Assembly (NCBI RefSeq): GCF_020694005.1
Contig: NZ_CP073013.1
Location: 3,482,578 to 3,546,577, forward strand
Source of the DNA: Marinomonas profundi
GTDB lineage: Bacteria; Pseudomonadota; Gammaproteobacteria; Pseudomonadales; Marinomonadaceae
Length of the DNA stretch: 64,000 nt
Direction: 5' to 3'
Shown: positions 27,459-37,056 of the stretch, piece by piece
Layout: each line of letters begins with the position of its first letter
How positions within the stretch are numbered: the stretch's first letter is position 1
The notes under the pieces: model-generated
Database searches by the model: none
The model's input: the letters and a program-made list of their open reading frames with translations, nothing else
What the model was told of the DNA's origin: nothing
Program-made: the position numbers and the translations under genes

Positions 27459-27481
27459 TAAAAAGCCCCGCTATGCGAGGC
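27459..27481 (-). terminator. Terminator after hpf
   Basis: GCCCCGC (27465-27471) pairs with GCGAGGC (27475-27481) with one G-T wobble and a 3-nt loop; on the minus strand the stem is followed by TTTTT. It lies 29 bases past the hpf stop. Confidence 0.82.
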
Positions 27482-27509
27482 TTATGCTAAAAGGGTTAGA
27501 AGGCTCTAG

Positions 27510-27905
27510 TTACTGAATAACTTCTCGCTCCACAAGTTCGTCAAATTCGGCTTGTAACTGACGTTCAATCGGACTTTCTACATCCTTAGCGTTAATATGG
27601 TGCTGTCTGCCAGCATGTTTGGCTTTGTGTTTAATTAGCTGCTTTTCTAACTTACCAACTAACATGTCGAGGGCTGGTTTAAGTTGTTTTTCCGTTTGAA
27701 CCATTGCAAAAAGGTCATGACCAGGAATATGCACACTGGCTTCTACTATTAACTCATGAGTCCCATGCTTCTCTGTATTTAAGGTCACATTAATAGTGGT
27801 TATCTGATTATTGATACGAGCCAAGTGATCCATTTTTTCTTTTACGACTTCTTGAACTTCTTCACCAGATTGGACGTGGTGACCGCTAATATTCAATGTA
27901 TACAT
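27510..27905 (-). CDS. hpf: Ribosome hibernation factor HPF/RaiA family
   Basis: 131 residues. N-terminal S30AE domain (MYTLNISGHHVQSGEEVQEV, INVTLNTEKHGTHELIVEAS, VHIPGHDLFA) binds the 30S decoding region to silence idle ribosomes. About 30 residues extend past the usual 95-residue short HPF, acidic at the end, but it is far shorter than long HPF with its dimerisation domain. It could equally be called RaiA-like; the two are hard to separate by eye. ATG 27905 has AAGGAA about eight bases upstream. In many relatives hpf sits by rpoN; here it is a single gene with its own terminator. Confidence 0.85.
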   Translation of the reverse strand: MYTLNISGHHVQSGEEVQEVVKEKMDHLARINNQITTINVTLNTEKHGTHELIVEASVHIPGHDLFAMVQTEKQLKPALDMLVGKLEKQLIKHKAKHAGRQHHINAKDVESPIERQLQAEFDELVEREVIQ

Positions 27906-28049
27906 AGAGAGTTTCCTTCTGTTTTAGTCAGGTTTTTATTAACTTAGATCTTGCTCCTCCTTTGTTGCCCCTTAGTTATAATCTAGGGATGATATGACCT
28001 AATTTCAATAGCTATAATGTAAATACTTGCTCAAAATCATGAATAAAAC

Positions 28050-28093
28050 AAAGTGTTTCCGAATGCGCTCGCAACACCGCCTTTAAACACTTT
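28050..28093. repeat. Inverted repeat downstream of a gene-free region
   Basis: AAAGTGTTT (28050-28058) and AAACACTTT (28085-28093) with flanking ATAAA/TTTAT pairing, loop 26 nt that is GC-rich (CGAATGCGCTCGCAACACCG). No gene starts or ends within 140 bp. Could be a relic terminator or a structured RNA element. Confidence 0.4.
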
Positions 28094-28219
28094 ATTTATC
28101 AATATCATAACGCTAAAAATCTAGCAAACATTTCAGTCTAACTTTCCGCCAACCGGCTATTTTTATTGCACCTATGAACCACAAAACACGCTAAATACAT
28201 CAAAAAATGCAGCCTACTC

Positions 28220-28278
28220 TTTTTAACTCATTTTTTAACTCATTTTTTAACTCATTTTTTAACTCATTTTTTAACTCA
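28220..28278. repeat. 12-bp tandem repeat, about five copies
   Basis: Unit TTTTTTAACTCA. Four exact copies at 28231-28278 preceded by an 11-base copy at 28220-28230. Because 12 is a multiple of 3, copy change would not shift a frame; on the minus strand one frame reads ELKN repeatedly. Confidence 0.95.
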
Positions 28279-28515
28279 CTAGCCATTTTGCACCTGAGGG
28301 CCGGTACAGTCGATACACTCTGGCAAAACACAGCATAGAACAAGCCTCGCCTCCATGAGGTTACCGTCAACACCAAACCCGAAACCACCGAGCCCATACC
28401 AAAACTTAGTAGAATTCCCATCAAATGCAACCATGCTTCGAGCATAGAGCTCAGCAGAACAGCGCGTATTTCTGCGATGGATAACATCACCAAATACGCG
28501 AGCAAGCTAGCCTAC

Positions 28516-28550
28516 AAAAAAAGCGCCAATCTCAACAGACTGGCGCTTTT
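28516..28550 (-). terminator. Terminator after asd
   Basis: GCGCCA-A-TCT (28523-28532) and AGA-C-TGGCGC (28537-28546 region) form a stem with one mismatch and loop CAAC; A-tract on the left and T-tract on the right, so it could act on both strands. It ends the leuCDB-asd transcript. Confidence 0.85.
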
Positions 28551-28592
28551 CGGAAGATGTTTTTGCGGTCACCCACTAAACACTAAAATAGT

Positions 28593-29711
28593 TTAGTCAT
28601 TCAGTAGAATGCGTAGCATGCGACGCAATGGCTCTGCGGCACCCCACAACAATTGGTCACCAACAGAAAAAGCACTGATGTACTCAGGCCCCATATTCAA
28701 CTTACGAATACGACCTACTGGGATACCAAGCGTGCCAGTGGCTGCAGTAGGCGTTAGACGCTGCATTGTTGCTTCTTTATCATTCGGCACAACATCAACC
28801 CACTGGTTGTGCTCAGCAAGCAAACCTTCGATATCCGCCACTGGGATGTCTTTATTCAGCTTGATGGTGTATGCCTGACTATGGCAACGCATTGCACCGA
28901 TACGAACACATAAGCCATCAACTGGAATTGGGTTGCCGTCGATACCTAGGATCTTGTTCGCTTCTGCTTGTGCTTTCCACTCTTCACGGCTCTGACCGTT
29001 ATCAAGCTGGCTATCGATATAAGGAATCAAAGAACCCGCTAACGGCACACCAAACTGGTCTGTTGGAAGCGAACCAGAACGCATTGTTTCTGCGACCTTA
29101 CGATCGATCTCAAGAATCGCACTGGCTGGATCAGCAAGCTCACTAGCAACCGAACCTTGCAGCATGCCCATTTGATTGATGAGTTCGCGCATATGACGTG
29201 CGCCGCCGCCAGAAGCGGCTTGGTATGTCATCGACGTCATCCATTCAATATGACCTTTCTCAAACAACCCACCCAGCGCCAACAGCATCAAGCTAACCGT
29301 ACAATTACCGCCAACAAAGGTTTTTACACCATTGCTCAAACCTTGCTTAATAACGTTTGAGTTAACCGGATCAAGCACGATAATGGCGTCTTTTTCCATA
29401 CGCAAAGAAGACGCCGCATCAATCCAGTAACCTTTCCAACCAGCATTACGCAACTGAGGGTAAATAGCCTTGGTATAATCCCCGCCTTGGCAGGTAATAA
29501 TAATATCCATCTTTTTCAATGCTTCAATGTCGTTCGCATCTTGAAGTAATGGAATATCTTTACCAATTTCTGGACCTTTCTGCCCCGTTTGAGACGTCGT
29601 GAAAAACACTGGATCAATATGATCAAAGTCTTTTTCTTCCATCATTCGTTGCATCAACACGGAACCGACCATTCCGCGCCATCCGACTAAACCTACAGTG
29701 TGTTTTGACAT
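28593..29711 (-). CDS. asd: Aspartate-semialdehyde dehydrogenase
   Basis: 372 residues, Gram-negative type. Reduces aspartyl phosphate to aspartate semialdehyde for lysine, methionine, threonine and diaminopimelate synthesis. [13 protein letters not shown] is the NADP-binding loop, Cys137 in GGNCTVSLM is the nucleophile, and [16 protein letters not shown] is the family core; the histidine region [11 protein letters not shown] is intact. It lies 78 bp after leuB on the same strand, the order leuC-leuD-leuB-asd also found in Pseudomonas. An AT-rich palindrome in the gap may modulate read-through into asd. Confidence 0.97.
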   Translation of the reverse strand: MSKHTVGLVGWRGMVGSVLMQRMMEEKDFDHIDPVFFTTSQTGQKGPEIGKDIPLLQDANDIEALKKMDIIITCQGGDYTKAIYPQLRNAGWKGYWIDAASSLRMEKDAIIVLDPVNSNVIKQGLSNGVKTFVGGNCTVSLMLLALGGLFEKGHIEWMTSMTYQAASGGGARHMRELINQMGMLQGSVASELADPASAILEIDRKVAETMRSGSLPTDQFGVPLAGSLIPYIDSQLDNGQSREEWKAQAEANKILGIDGNPIPVDGLCVRIGAMRCHSQAYTIKLNKDIPVADIEGLLAEHNQWVDVVPNDKEATMQRLTPTAATGTLGIPVGRIRKLNMGPEYISAFSVGDQLLWGAAEPLRRMLRILLND

Positions 29712-29771
29712 GGTTAACGTTACCTTTTTTTGTGGGGCCGCTCATACCAAGAGCAGTATCCCTAATGAATA

Positions 29772-29794
29772 CTTAATATCGTTATGATATTAAG
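29772..29794 (-). other. AT-rich perfect palindrome spanning the leuB stop codon
   Basis: CTTAATATC (29772-29780), loop GTTAT, GATATTAAG (29786-29794). The leuB TAA stop is within the right arm. No T-tract follows on the minus strand, so it is a weak terminator at best; mRNA processing or stability between leuB and asd is possible. Confidence 0.45.
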
Positions 29795-30869
29795 CTTTAA
29801 GTGCGGCTAGAACCGCATCGCCCATGGCTTGCGTACTAACCGTTTCGCACCCTTTTGATGCTATATCGGCGGTTCTTAACCCAAGATCCAGCACCTGGCT
29901 GACAGCCGCTTCAATCGCATCCGCCGCCTCTTTAGCGTCTAAAGAATAACGCAACATCATAGCAACAGACAAAATAGTTGCCAATGGGTTGGCGATTCCT
30001 TTGCCCGCAATGTCTGGCGCAGAACCGTGGCATGGCTCATACATACCGCGACCTTCCGCATTAAGTGATGCAGAAGGTAACATACCAATAGAACCTGTCA
30101 ACATAGCCGCTGCATCGGATAGGATATCACCAAACATATTGCCAGTAACCATGACATCAAACTGTTTTGGGGCACGAACCAACTGCATTGCCGCATTATC
30201 GACCAGCATATGAGTCAATTCGACGTCAGGGTACTCTTTCGCCACTTCTTCCATGACGTCTTTCCACAGTACGGTTACTTCCAATACGTTGGACTTATCA
30301 ATTGAGCAGACGCGCTTGCCACGTTGACGGGCGGCTTCAAAAGCAGATCGACCAATACGACGAATTTCTGATTCATTATAAACGTAAGTGTTAAAACCTT
30401 CACGTTCACCGTTTTCTAAGATCCGAATACCACGCGGTTGACCAAAGTAAATGCCGCCGGTTAATTCACGAACAATCAAAATATCCAAGCCCGCCACGAT
30501 TTCTGGCTTCAAGCTAGAGGCATCCGCCAACTGCGGATACAAAATCGCCGGACGAAGGTTCGAAAACAACTCAAGGTTAGAACGCAAGCCAAGTAAGCCT
30601 TTTTCAGGGCGAACCGACATATCTAGCTTATCCCACTTAGGGCCGCCCACTGCTCCCAACAAAATCGCATCGGCCGCTTTCGCTTTCGCCAGTGTGGTTT
30701 CTGGCAATGGCGAACCCGTTTCATCGTAAGCAGAACCACCAACCAAGGCGCTTTCATGCTGAATATTTAATGAAAACTGCTCATTCACCGCATCCAACAC
30801 GCGAACCGCTTGTGCAACGATTTCTGGACCAATACCGTCACCCGGCAATACCAATACATTTTTAGTCAT
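29790..30869 (-). CDS. leuB: 3-isopropylmalate dehydrogenase
   Basis: 359 residues, typical length. NAD-dependent oxidative decarboxylation of 3-isopropylmalate, third leucine step. GDGIGPEIV at the N-terminus, the arginines in [16 protein letters not shown] and [10 protein letters not shown] bind substrate, and [14 protein letters not shown] binds NAD. Third gene of the leucine operon, 29 bp after leuD. leuA is not in the window. Confidence 0.97.
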   Translation of the reverse strand: MTKNVLVLPGDGIGPEIVAQAVRVLDAVNEQFSLNIQHESALVGGSAYDETGSPLPETTLAKAKAADAILLGAVGGPKWDKLDMSVRPEKGLLGLRSNLELFSNLRPAILYPQLADASSLKPEIVAGLDILIVRELTGGIYFGQPRGIRILENGEREGFNTYVYNESEIRRIGRSAFEAARQRGKRVCSIDKSNVLEVTVLWKDVMEEVAKEYPDVELTHMLVDNAAMQLVRAPKQFDVMVTGNMFGDILSDAAAMLTGSIGMLPSASLNAEGRGMYEPCHGSAPDIAGKGIANPLATILSVAMMLRYSLDAKEAADAIEAAVSQVLDLGLRTADIASKGCETVSTQAMGDAVLAALKA

Positions 30870-30898
30870 TTTAAACCCTTAAAAGCTATGTCTTTTAT

Positions 30899-31549
30899 TT
30901 ATTGACCGCGTGGCAAAAAAAGCCACGGCGCGTCCTTCATACGTTTTTCTTCATAGCGATGAATCGCCAAATCTTGCTGCAATGTTAAACCAATATCATC
31001 CAAACCATTCAACAAACAATGTTTGCGAAAATTGTCGACATTGAATTCGAATTGAGCGCCAGATGGTGACGTCACCGTTAGGTTCTCAAGATCAATCGTT
31101 ATTTGAGCACCTTCACGTAATGCCACTTCAGCGAATAATTGATCCACTTCTTCAGCCTGCAAAACGATTGGCAACAAGCCATTTTTAAAACAGTTATTGT
31201 AAAAAATATCCGCAAAACTGGGCGCAATAATGCAACGAAAACCGTAATCATCCAACGCCCAAGGCGCGTGTTCACGGCTAGAGCCACAACCAAAGTTTTG
31301 ACGCGCCAAAAGTACGCTCGCGCCTTTGTAGCGATCTTGATTCAATACAAAGTCTTTGCGTATTGGGCGACCATCGCACTCTTGATCAGGCTGACCTTCG
31401 TCTTCATAACGCAGTTCATCGAATAAATTTTTACCAAAGCCAGTGCGCTTGATCGATTTCAAGAACTGCTTTGGAATAATCATGTCAGTATCAACGTTTG
31501 CCAAATCCAAAGGAGCGGCTAAACCTGTGTGTTTAGTAAAAGGACGCAT
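30899..31549 (-). CDS. leuD: 3-isopropylmalate dehydratase small subunit
   Basis: 216 residues. Partner of LeuC, forming the swivel domain of the isopropylmalate isomerase. [19 protein letters not shown] and [20 protein letters not shown] are the family signatures. 34 bp after leuC and 29 bp before leuB, all minus strand. Confidence 0.97.
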   Translation of the reverse strand: MRPFTKHTGLAAPLDLANVDTDMIIPKQFLKSIKRTGFGKNLFDELRYEDEGQPDQECDGRPIRKDFVLNQDRYKGASVLLARQNFGCGSSREHAPWALDDYGFRCIIAPSFADIFYNNCFKNGLLPIVLQAEEVDQLFAEVALREGAQITIDLENLTVTSPSGAQFEFNVDNFRKHCLLNGLDDIGLTLQQDLAIHRYEEKRMKDAPWLFLPRGQ

Positions 31550-31583
31550 AATGTCTCCTCAATAACTCTTCTAGAGAGCTCTC

Positions 31584-33011
31584 CTAGTGTTTAACAAACT
31601 CGTTCACATCAACAAAGTGACCCGCAATCGCCGCAGCCGCTGCCATCGCAGGGCTGACCAAATGCGTACGACCACCAAAGCCTTGGCGACCTTCAAAGTT
31701 ACGATTCGAGGTGGATGCACAATGTTCGCCAGCACCCAATTTGTCAGCATTCATCGCCAAGCACATAGAACAACCCGGCTCGCGCCACTCTAAACCTGCG
31801 GCTTCAAAGATTTCATGTAAGCCTTCTTTTTCCGCTTGGGCTTTCACCAAACCAGAGCCTGGCACTACAATCGCTTGCTTCAAAGTCGACGCCACTTTAC
31901 GACCTTTCACCACTTGCGCGGCAATGCGCAAATCTTCAATACGAGAATTGGTACAAGAGCCAATAAAGACACGATCAAGCGTCACATCAGCCAACATGGT
32001 TTTGCCTTCTAAGCCCATGTATTTCCAAGCACGGGCATAACCTTCTTTTTTCACCGGATCTTTTTGATCTTCAGGACGCGGAATCGGCTGATCAATGGCG
32101 ATCACCATTTCTGGCGAGGTTCCCCAAGTAACCTGCGGCTTAATGTCTTCCGCTTTTAACACAACCACTTCGTCAAATTGCGCGTCTTTATCAGAAACCA
32201 AGTCTTTCCATGCTTCCACTGCCATGTCCCAATGCTCGCCTTTTGGCGCATAGGGACGGCCTTTCACGTACTCAATCGTGGTATCGTCCACAGCGATCAA
32301 GCCAACACGAGCGCCCGCTTCTATCGCCATGTTGCAGACCGTCATCCGGCCTTCCATAGACAAAGACTGGATGCCAGTGCCACCAAACTCAATCGCAAAT
32401 CCCGTACCACCAGCGGTACCAATGGCACCAATAATCGCCAACACCACGTCTTTCGCAGATACCCACGGTGACAATTCACCATCAACCCGTACCAGCATGT
32501 TGCGACTTTTCTTTTGCACAAGGCACTGGGTCGCTAAGACATGTTCCACTTCAGAGGTGCCAATGCCATGCGCCAAGGCGCCAAATGCACCGTGTGTAGA
32601 AGTATGAGAATCGCCACACACCACCGTCATACCGGGAAGCGTCGCGCCTTGCTCTGGCCCAACAACGTGCACGATACCTTGGCGAATGTCTTTCATATTG
32701 AATTCAGTAATACCAAATTCGTTACAGTTGTCGTCCAGCGTCATGACTTGGATTTTAGAAACGGGGTCTTCAATACCATCCACACCGGAAATACGCTCTT
32801 GCTTTGTCGTTGGTACGTTATGATCTGGCGTCGCCAAGCTTGACGACACACGCCAAGGCTTGCGCCCAGCCAATCTAAGCCCTTCAAATGCTTGCGGTGA
32901 TGTCACTTCATGAAGCAACTGTAAATCGATATAAATCAACGCACTGCCGTCATCTCGTTGTTGCACAAGGTGGCTATCCCACAACTTGTCATACAGGGTT
33001 TTAGCTGACAT
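31584..33011 (-). CDS. leuC: 3-isopropylmalate dehydratase large subunit
   Basis: 475 residues. Converts 2-isopropylmalate to 3-isopropylmalate with LeuD. The 4Fe-4S cysteines are in [14 protein letters not shown] and [24 protein letters not shown] is the aconitase-family motif. ATG 33011 has a GAGGAGAG-type ribosome binding site immediately upstream. First gene of leuCDB-asd; it shares a 93-bp promoter gap with a divergent LysR regulator, and that gap holds an inverted repeat. Confidence 0.97.
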   Translation of the reverse strand: MSAKTLYDKLWDSHLVQQRDDGSALIYIDLQLLHEVTSPQAFEGLRLAGRKPWRVSSSLATPDHNVPTTKQERISGVDGIEDPVSKIQVMTLDDNCNEFGITEFNMKDIRQGIVHVVGPEQGATLPGMTVVCGDSHTSTHGAFGALAHGIGTSEVEHVLATQCLVQKKSRNMLVRVDGELSPWVSAKDVVLAIIGAIGTAGGTGFAIEFGGTGIQSLSMEGRMTVCNMAIEAGARVGLIAVDDTTIEYVKGRPYAPKGEHWDMAVEAWKDLVSDKDAQFDEVVVLKAEDIKPQVTWGTSPEMVIAIDQPIPRPEDQKDPVKKEGYARAWKYMGLEGKTMLADVTLDRVFIGSCTNSRIEDLRIAAQVVKGRKVASTLKQAIVVPGSGLVKAQAEKEGLHEIFEAAGLEWREPGCSMCLAMNADKLGAGEHCASTSNRNFEGRQGFGGRTHLVSPAMAAAAAIAGHFVDVNEFVKH

Positions 33012-33039
33012 AAATTCTCTCCTCAGAAATCTATTGCGC

Positions 33040-33094
33040 TATCCTAAAACTTTGGCTTAAATTACTCAAATTCATATTTTTCATGTTTTGGATA
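33040..33094. promoter_or_regulatory. Inverted repeat in the leuC/LysR divergent promoter region
   Basis: TATCCTAAAAC (33040-33050) and GTTTTGGATA (33085-33094) are matching arms apart from one extra base, 34 bp apart, in a gap of only 93 bp. LysR regulators commonly bind two sites in such gaps and control the divergent gene. That the adjacent LysR binds here is inference. Confidence 0.4.
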
Positions 33095-33104
33095 ATTTTT
33101 TGGA

Positions 33105-33983
33105 ATGATAGACATTGCCGAACTGCTGACTTTTATAAAAGTCGCCGAAACCCGCTCTTTTTCAGAAGCGGGCGCACAACTTTTTGTGACTCAACCTGCG
33201 GTTAGCAAACGCGTTGCTGCGCTCGAAAGCAGCCTAGGTGTTCGGCTGTTTGACCGTATTGGACGCCAAGTGCAATTAACCGAAGCGGGTATTCGTCTAT
33301 TGCCCAAAGCACGAAAAATGGCCGAAGACCTGCAAGACATAAAACGCAGCATGACCTTACAGATGCAGGATGTCAGTGGGGAGTTACGCATTTCCACCGG
33401 CCATCATATTGGCTTACACCGTTTGCCTAAGTTTTTAAAACGCTTCCAAGAGGACTTCCCCTGCGCACACTTAGAAATTGAATTTTCTCAATCCGAAGAA
33501 GCCTATCAAGATGTTTTAAAAGGCCGTGCAGAACTGGGGATTATTACATTATCTAATAAAGAGAACCCACTTATAGAGTCGCTGCCAATTTGGTCTGACC
33601 CACTTGCCTGTGTGGTCAGTAAAGACCACCCCTTGGCAGGTTCGAAAAATCTAAGCTTAATTGAACTCGCGCAACATGCTTGCGTACTCCCCAACAAAAA
33701 CACCTTTACTAGACAAATTGCTGAGCAAGTTTTTGGCAAACAAGGGTTAAAACCACAAGTACGCATGAACACCAACAACCTAGAAACACTGGCAATGCTG
33801 GTTAACATTGGCTGGGGCTGGTCGTTGCTGCCTTCGACCTTAGTGGATGAAAAACTGGTCGTACTGAATTTGCCGGATTTGAACGTAGAAAGAAAACTGG
33901 GGGTTATTCATCACAAACAAAGAACACTCAGTCGAGCCGCCATCGCTTTTATTGAACTGCTAAAAAGCGACAGCACAGACTGA
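33105..33983 (+). CDS. LysR-family transcriptional regulator beside leuCDB
   Basis: 292 residues. N-terminal helix-turn-helix (ETRSFSEAGAQLFVTQPAVS, LGVRLFDRIGRQVQLTEAG) and a periplasmic-binding-like effector domain (DVSGELRISTGHHIGLHRLP onward). Divergent from leuC, as PA3122 is in Pseudomonas, which suggests regulation of the leucine operon; the ligand is not known to me. No good ribosome binding site precedes ATG 33105, and I see no better start. Its end is 8 bp from the convergent MFS gene. Confidence 0.9.
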   Translation: MIDIAELLTFIKVAETRSFSEAGAQLFVTQPAVSKRVAALESSLGVRLFDRIGRQVQLTEAGIRLLPKARKMAEDLQDIKRSMTLQMQDVSGELRISTGHHIGLHRLPKFLKRFQEDFPCAHLEIEFSQSEEAYQDVLKGRAELGIITLSNKENPLIESLPIWSDPLACVVSKDHPLAGSKNLSLIELAQHACVLPNKNTFTRQIAEQVFGKQGLKPQVRMNTNNLETLAMLVNIGWGWSLLPSTLVDEKLVVLNLPDLNVERKLGVIHHKQRTLSRAAIAFIELLKSDSTD

Positions 33984-33991
33984 AAGATTGA

Positions 33992-35143
33992 CTAACGGCG
34001 CTGACTCAGTAAAAGCATCGTCAGCGCCAACGAGCTAACCAAAGCCGCCAGAGTGAACACCCATGCGCCACCAATCCATTCCCATAAATAGCCAGCAATC
34101 ACCATTCCCAAACCGCCCCCTAATCCTATGGCAAAAGCACTGTACATGGCTTGCCCTTGGCCGGCGAAACGCTCAGGGAAAAGACGTCGAATCTGTTCAA
34201 TAGAGACCATATGAAACAAGGCAAAGGTAATACTATGAAGCAGCTGCGTAAATATAAGCACCCAAACCACAGAAGCGAACCAGCCCACCAACAGCCAACG
34301 CACCATGCCACAAATAAAGCAGAGGGTGATAATGTGCACCACATCAAAGCGCTTAATAGCGTTACCAAAGAATAAAAATAACACTATCTCGATAATCACC
34401 CCTAAAGCCATCAAAAGCCCAATGTGTTCTCCGCTGTACCCTAAATTTGATAAGTGCACCGCAAAAAACACATTAAAAGGCGCATGAGACATAAAGGCCA
34501 AAAATGCCAGTCCGAAAAACAACATGGATTCCGGGGTTCGAACTAAATTGAAAAAAGACGTTGTCGCCTTCTGAGTGTTTACCTCATACGCCTGCTCTTT
34601 AAGAAAAAAAGACGTCACGACCGCAAGCGCCAAAAACACCCCCATGGTCGGAATAACGATGCCAATGCCAAACTGACCAATTAAAAAACCGGCCCCTGTC
34701 ACCGCAAACACGTAGCCAATCGAGCCACCCACTCTTAAACGCGTATAAGGCACATCTAAATGACGAATACTTCTCACCGCCAACGAGTCTGTCATCGGAA
34801 TCAAGGCGGAATAAAATAGCGCCATGGTACAAGTCAGCAACCATAAGGTTTCAAATTGATTGTTCCAGTTGAAGGGAATGACGGCGATAAAACAACCCAA
34901 TATGCCTATTTGCAGGATGCGTTTCGGCAGCCCTACCTTGGCAGTTAACCAGCCCCAAAAATGCGGAATTAAAATACCTGACAAGGTAAAGGTAGACATC
35001 AATCTACCAATTTCTGATGCCGTTAAGCCAATCGATTTATAATACAACGAAATGTAAGGCATCATCACGCCAACAAGAGCACAGAAAAAAAAGTAAAAAA
35101 AGAATAAAGGCCAAGCCACAGGGCGAGCATTTTCAGAAAACAT
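33992..35143 (-). CDS. MFS transporter, PPP/HcaT-like family
   Basis: 383 residues with about twelve hydrophobic segments. N-terminal ARPVAWPLFFFYFFFCALVG and ALVGVMMPYISLYYKSIGLT match the MFS_1-like group that includes E. coli HcaT and YcaD relatives, thought to carry small organic acids such as phenylpropionate; the substrate here is unknown. The inter-domain loop (YEVNTQKATTSFFN) is short. No catabolic gene is adjacent. Inner membrane. Confidence 0.82.
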   Translation of the reverse strand: MFSENARPVAWPLFFFYFFFCALVGVMMPYISLYYKSIGLTASEIGRLMSTFTLSGILIPHFWGWLTAKVGLPKRILQIGILGCFIAVIPFNWNNQFETLWLLTCTMALFYSALIPMTDSLAVRSIRHLDVPYTRLRVGGSIGYVFAVTGAGFLIGQFGIGIVIPTMGVFLALAVVTSFFLKEQAYEVNTQKATTSFFNLVRTPESMLFFGLAFLAFMSHAPFNVFFAVHLSNLGYSGEHIGLLMALGVIIEIVLFLFFGNAIKRFDVVHIITLCFICGMVRWLLVGWFASVVWVLIFTQLLHSITFALFHMVSIEQIRRLFPERFAGQGQAMYSAFAIGLGGGLGMVIAGYLWEWIGGAWVFTLAALVSSLALTMLLLSQRR

Positions 35144-35334
35144 TACGGCTCCAAAGGTAGGGGGCAGTGTCTACGAGGATAAATAAGGCAACAAAAATCA
35201 TGCATTAATCATAATCATTGAGTATGCTGGAAATAGGCTAAAAAAGCACGACAGATCATGAAGCCAACGCCTTATAAATATAACGCATGCTGTTAGCGCT
35301 TGACTCAACAAACCTATTTATAGCGAGAAAGATC

Positions 35335-36957
35335 ATGACTGAGAAACAAGAATGGTGGCGTGGTGCCGTAATTTATCAAGTCTACCCTCGTAGTTTTTTC
35401 GACTCCAACAATGACGGCATTGGCGACCTCCCCGGCGTTACCGCCAAAATGGACTATATTGCCTCGCTTGGCGTTGACGCTATCTGGTTATCGCCTTTTT
35501 TTACCTCTCCGATGAAGGACTTTGGCTACGACGTCAGTGATTATTGTGGCGTCGACCCTATCTTCGGCAATCTCACGGACTTCGACGAACTTATTCAATC
35601 GGCACATCATCATGGTTTAAAAGTCATGATAGATCAGGTGTTAAATCACAGTTCAGACCAACATCCTTGGTTTATCGAATCTCGCCAAAGTCATGACAAC
35701 CCAAAAGCGGATTGGTACATCTGGGCAGACGCCAACCCAGACGGCACGGTTCCTAACAATTGGCTGTCTGTTTTTGGCGGCCCAGCTTGGCACTGGGACA
35801 GTCGTCGCCGACAATATTACCTACACAACTTTTTAGACAGCCAACCCGATTTGAATTTCCACAACCCTGATGTGGTCGACGCCTTGTTGGAAACCGTTGA
35901 GTTTTGGCTAAAACGCGGCGTAGATGGCTTTCGTTTGGATACGGCTAACTATTATTACCACGATAGTGAACTGCGAAATAATCCGCCTAAAAAGGAAATC
36001 GTCGAAGGCAGCATTGGCGTTCGGCTCGACAATCCATACGCCTATCAACTGCATCTGTATGACAAGTCCAGACCTGAAAACATTGGCTTTTTACAACGCT
36101 TACGCAGCTTACTAGATAAATACCCGAACACCACAACCGTGGGGGAAGTAGGCTGTGACTTCGCATTAAACACCATGGCCGCGTATACCCAGGGCAACGA
36201 TAAACTACACATGTGCTACTCATTCGACCTGCTTACCCACGATTCGTCTATGACACACATCCGTCACACCATGGAAACCATAGAGGCGGGATTAGGTGAT
36301 GGCTGGCCATGCTGGTCGATTGGTAATCATGATGTGGAACGCGTTGCCACACGCTGGGGGAAAAATCACGATGCCTTGGCAAAAAGCAAAGTCTATATGA
36401 CCATGCTGCTCTCATTACGCGGCAGCGTATGCTTGTATCAAGGCGAAGAACTGGGTTTGCCGGAAGCGGAGCTGGATTTTGACCAGCTAGTTGACCCTTT
36501 TGGCATTACCTTTTGGCCCGAATTCAAAGGCCGAGACGGTTGCAGAACGCCGATTCCTTGGAAAAATGAAGCGTTAGGTGGCTTTACAAAATCCACTCGA
36601 CCTTGGTTGCCCGTCGCCAAAGAACAGAGCCATCTAGCGGTCAGCGAGCAAGAGGGAAACCGGCACTCTGTCCTACATGCTTACCGTGATTTTTTACACG
36701 TTAGACGTAGTCACCCAGCATTGCGCTTTGGTGACATTACCTTTCTCTATAATGACCAAACGACATTGACATTTTTACGCCGTTATCAAAGCCGCACGCT
36801 CTATGTCGCGCTTAACACTTCGAACCAGGATAAAATTTTACCGGTTGAACATTCTCTCTCCGCGCTCACCCTGCCTGAGGCTGTCAAAAGCGGCTACCTA
36901 GACGGCAACACCGTCATTCTTCCGCCGTTCAGTGTTTTGATTGCCCATGTTCTCTAA
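35335..36957 (+). CDS. GH13 alpha-glucosidase
   Basis: 540 residues from ATG 35335 (GAGAAAG upstream; the frame opens at 35287). Glycoside hydrolase family 13, cutting alpha-glucosidic bonds of small saccharides. Catalytic residues are visible: Asp202 in GFRLDTAN (nucleophile), Glu271 in VGEVGC (acid/base) and Asp333 in GNHDVER (stabiliser), the same positions as in the Halomonas alpha-glucosidase HaG. AVIYQVYPRSFFDSNNDGIG begins the barrel; DQVLNHSSDQHPWF is region I. There is no signal peptide, so it is cytoplasmic. No sugar transporter sits beside it. Its terminator follows. Confidence 0.92.
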   Translation: MTEKQEWWRGAVIYQVYPRSFFDSNNDGIGDLPGVTAKMDYIASLGVDAIWLSPFFTSPMKDFGYDVSDYCGVDPIFGNLTDFDELIQSAHHHGLKVMIDQVLNHSSDQHPWFIESRQSHDNPKADWYIWADANPDGTVPNNWLSVFGGPAWHWDSRRRQYYLHNFLDSQPDLNFHNPDVVDALLETVEFWLKRGVDGFRLDTANYYYHDSELRNNPPKKEIVEGSIGVRLDNPYAYQLHLYDKSRPENIGFLQRLRSLLDKYPNTTTVGEVGCDFALNTMAAYTQGNDKLHMCYSFDLLTHDSSMTHIRHTMETIEAGLGDGWPCWSIGNHDVERVATRWGKNHDALAKSKVYMTMLLSLRGSVCLYQGEELGLPEAELDFDQLVDPFGITFWPEFKGRDGCRTPIPWKNEALGGFTKSTRPWLPVAKEQSHLAVSEQEGNRHSVLHAYRDFLHVRRSHPALRFGDITFLYNDQTTLTFLRRYQSRTLYVALNTSNQDKILPVEHSLSALTLPEAVKSGYLDGNTVILPPFSVLIAHVL

Positions 36958-37009
36958 CGGATTTATGTCTGTAATACAGGTATCTGCAACAGACGACATT
37001 TGCAGCACA

Positions 37010-37056
37010 CCACGCACCCAAGTGTCATCTTGGGCGCGTGGTTCGGTTGTTTTTTT
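37010..37056 (+). terminator. Terminator after the alpha-glucosidase gene
   Basis: CCACGCACCCAAG (37010-37022), 6-nt loop, CTTGGGCGCGTGG (37029-37041), one A-C mismatch, then GTTTTTTT. It reaches the end of the convergent perM gene. Confidence 0.85.

Larger units (their letters stand above)
27906..28592. other. 687-bp stretch without a convincing gene
   Basis: Between hpf and asd. It holds the hpf upstream region, an inverted repeat at 28050-28093, a 12-bp tandem repeat at 28220-28278 and the asd terminator at 28516-28550. A minus-strand frame from 28505 to 28200 (hydrophobic N-terminus, ELKN repeats at the end) starts with TTG, lacks a clear ribosome binding site and lies just past the asd terminator; I do not call it a gene. 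Confidence 0.6.

Noticed and set aside
28220-28278. Repeat array considered as CRISPR
   Set aside because: Units are 12 bp and directly adjacent with no spacers, and no cas genes are present.
28200-28505. Minus-strand frame of 101 codons with hydrophobic start and ELKN repeats
   Set aside because: TTG start, no ribosome binding site, lies directly past the asd terminator, and half its distinctive sequence is the tandem repeat. Kept as a repeat, not a gene.
33012-33104. Leucine leader peptide/attenuator before leuC
   Set aside because: The gap is only 93 bp and has no run of leucine codons or terminator hairpin.
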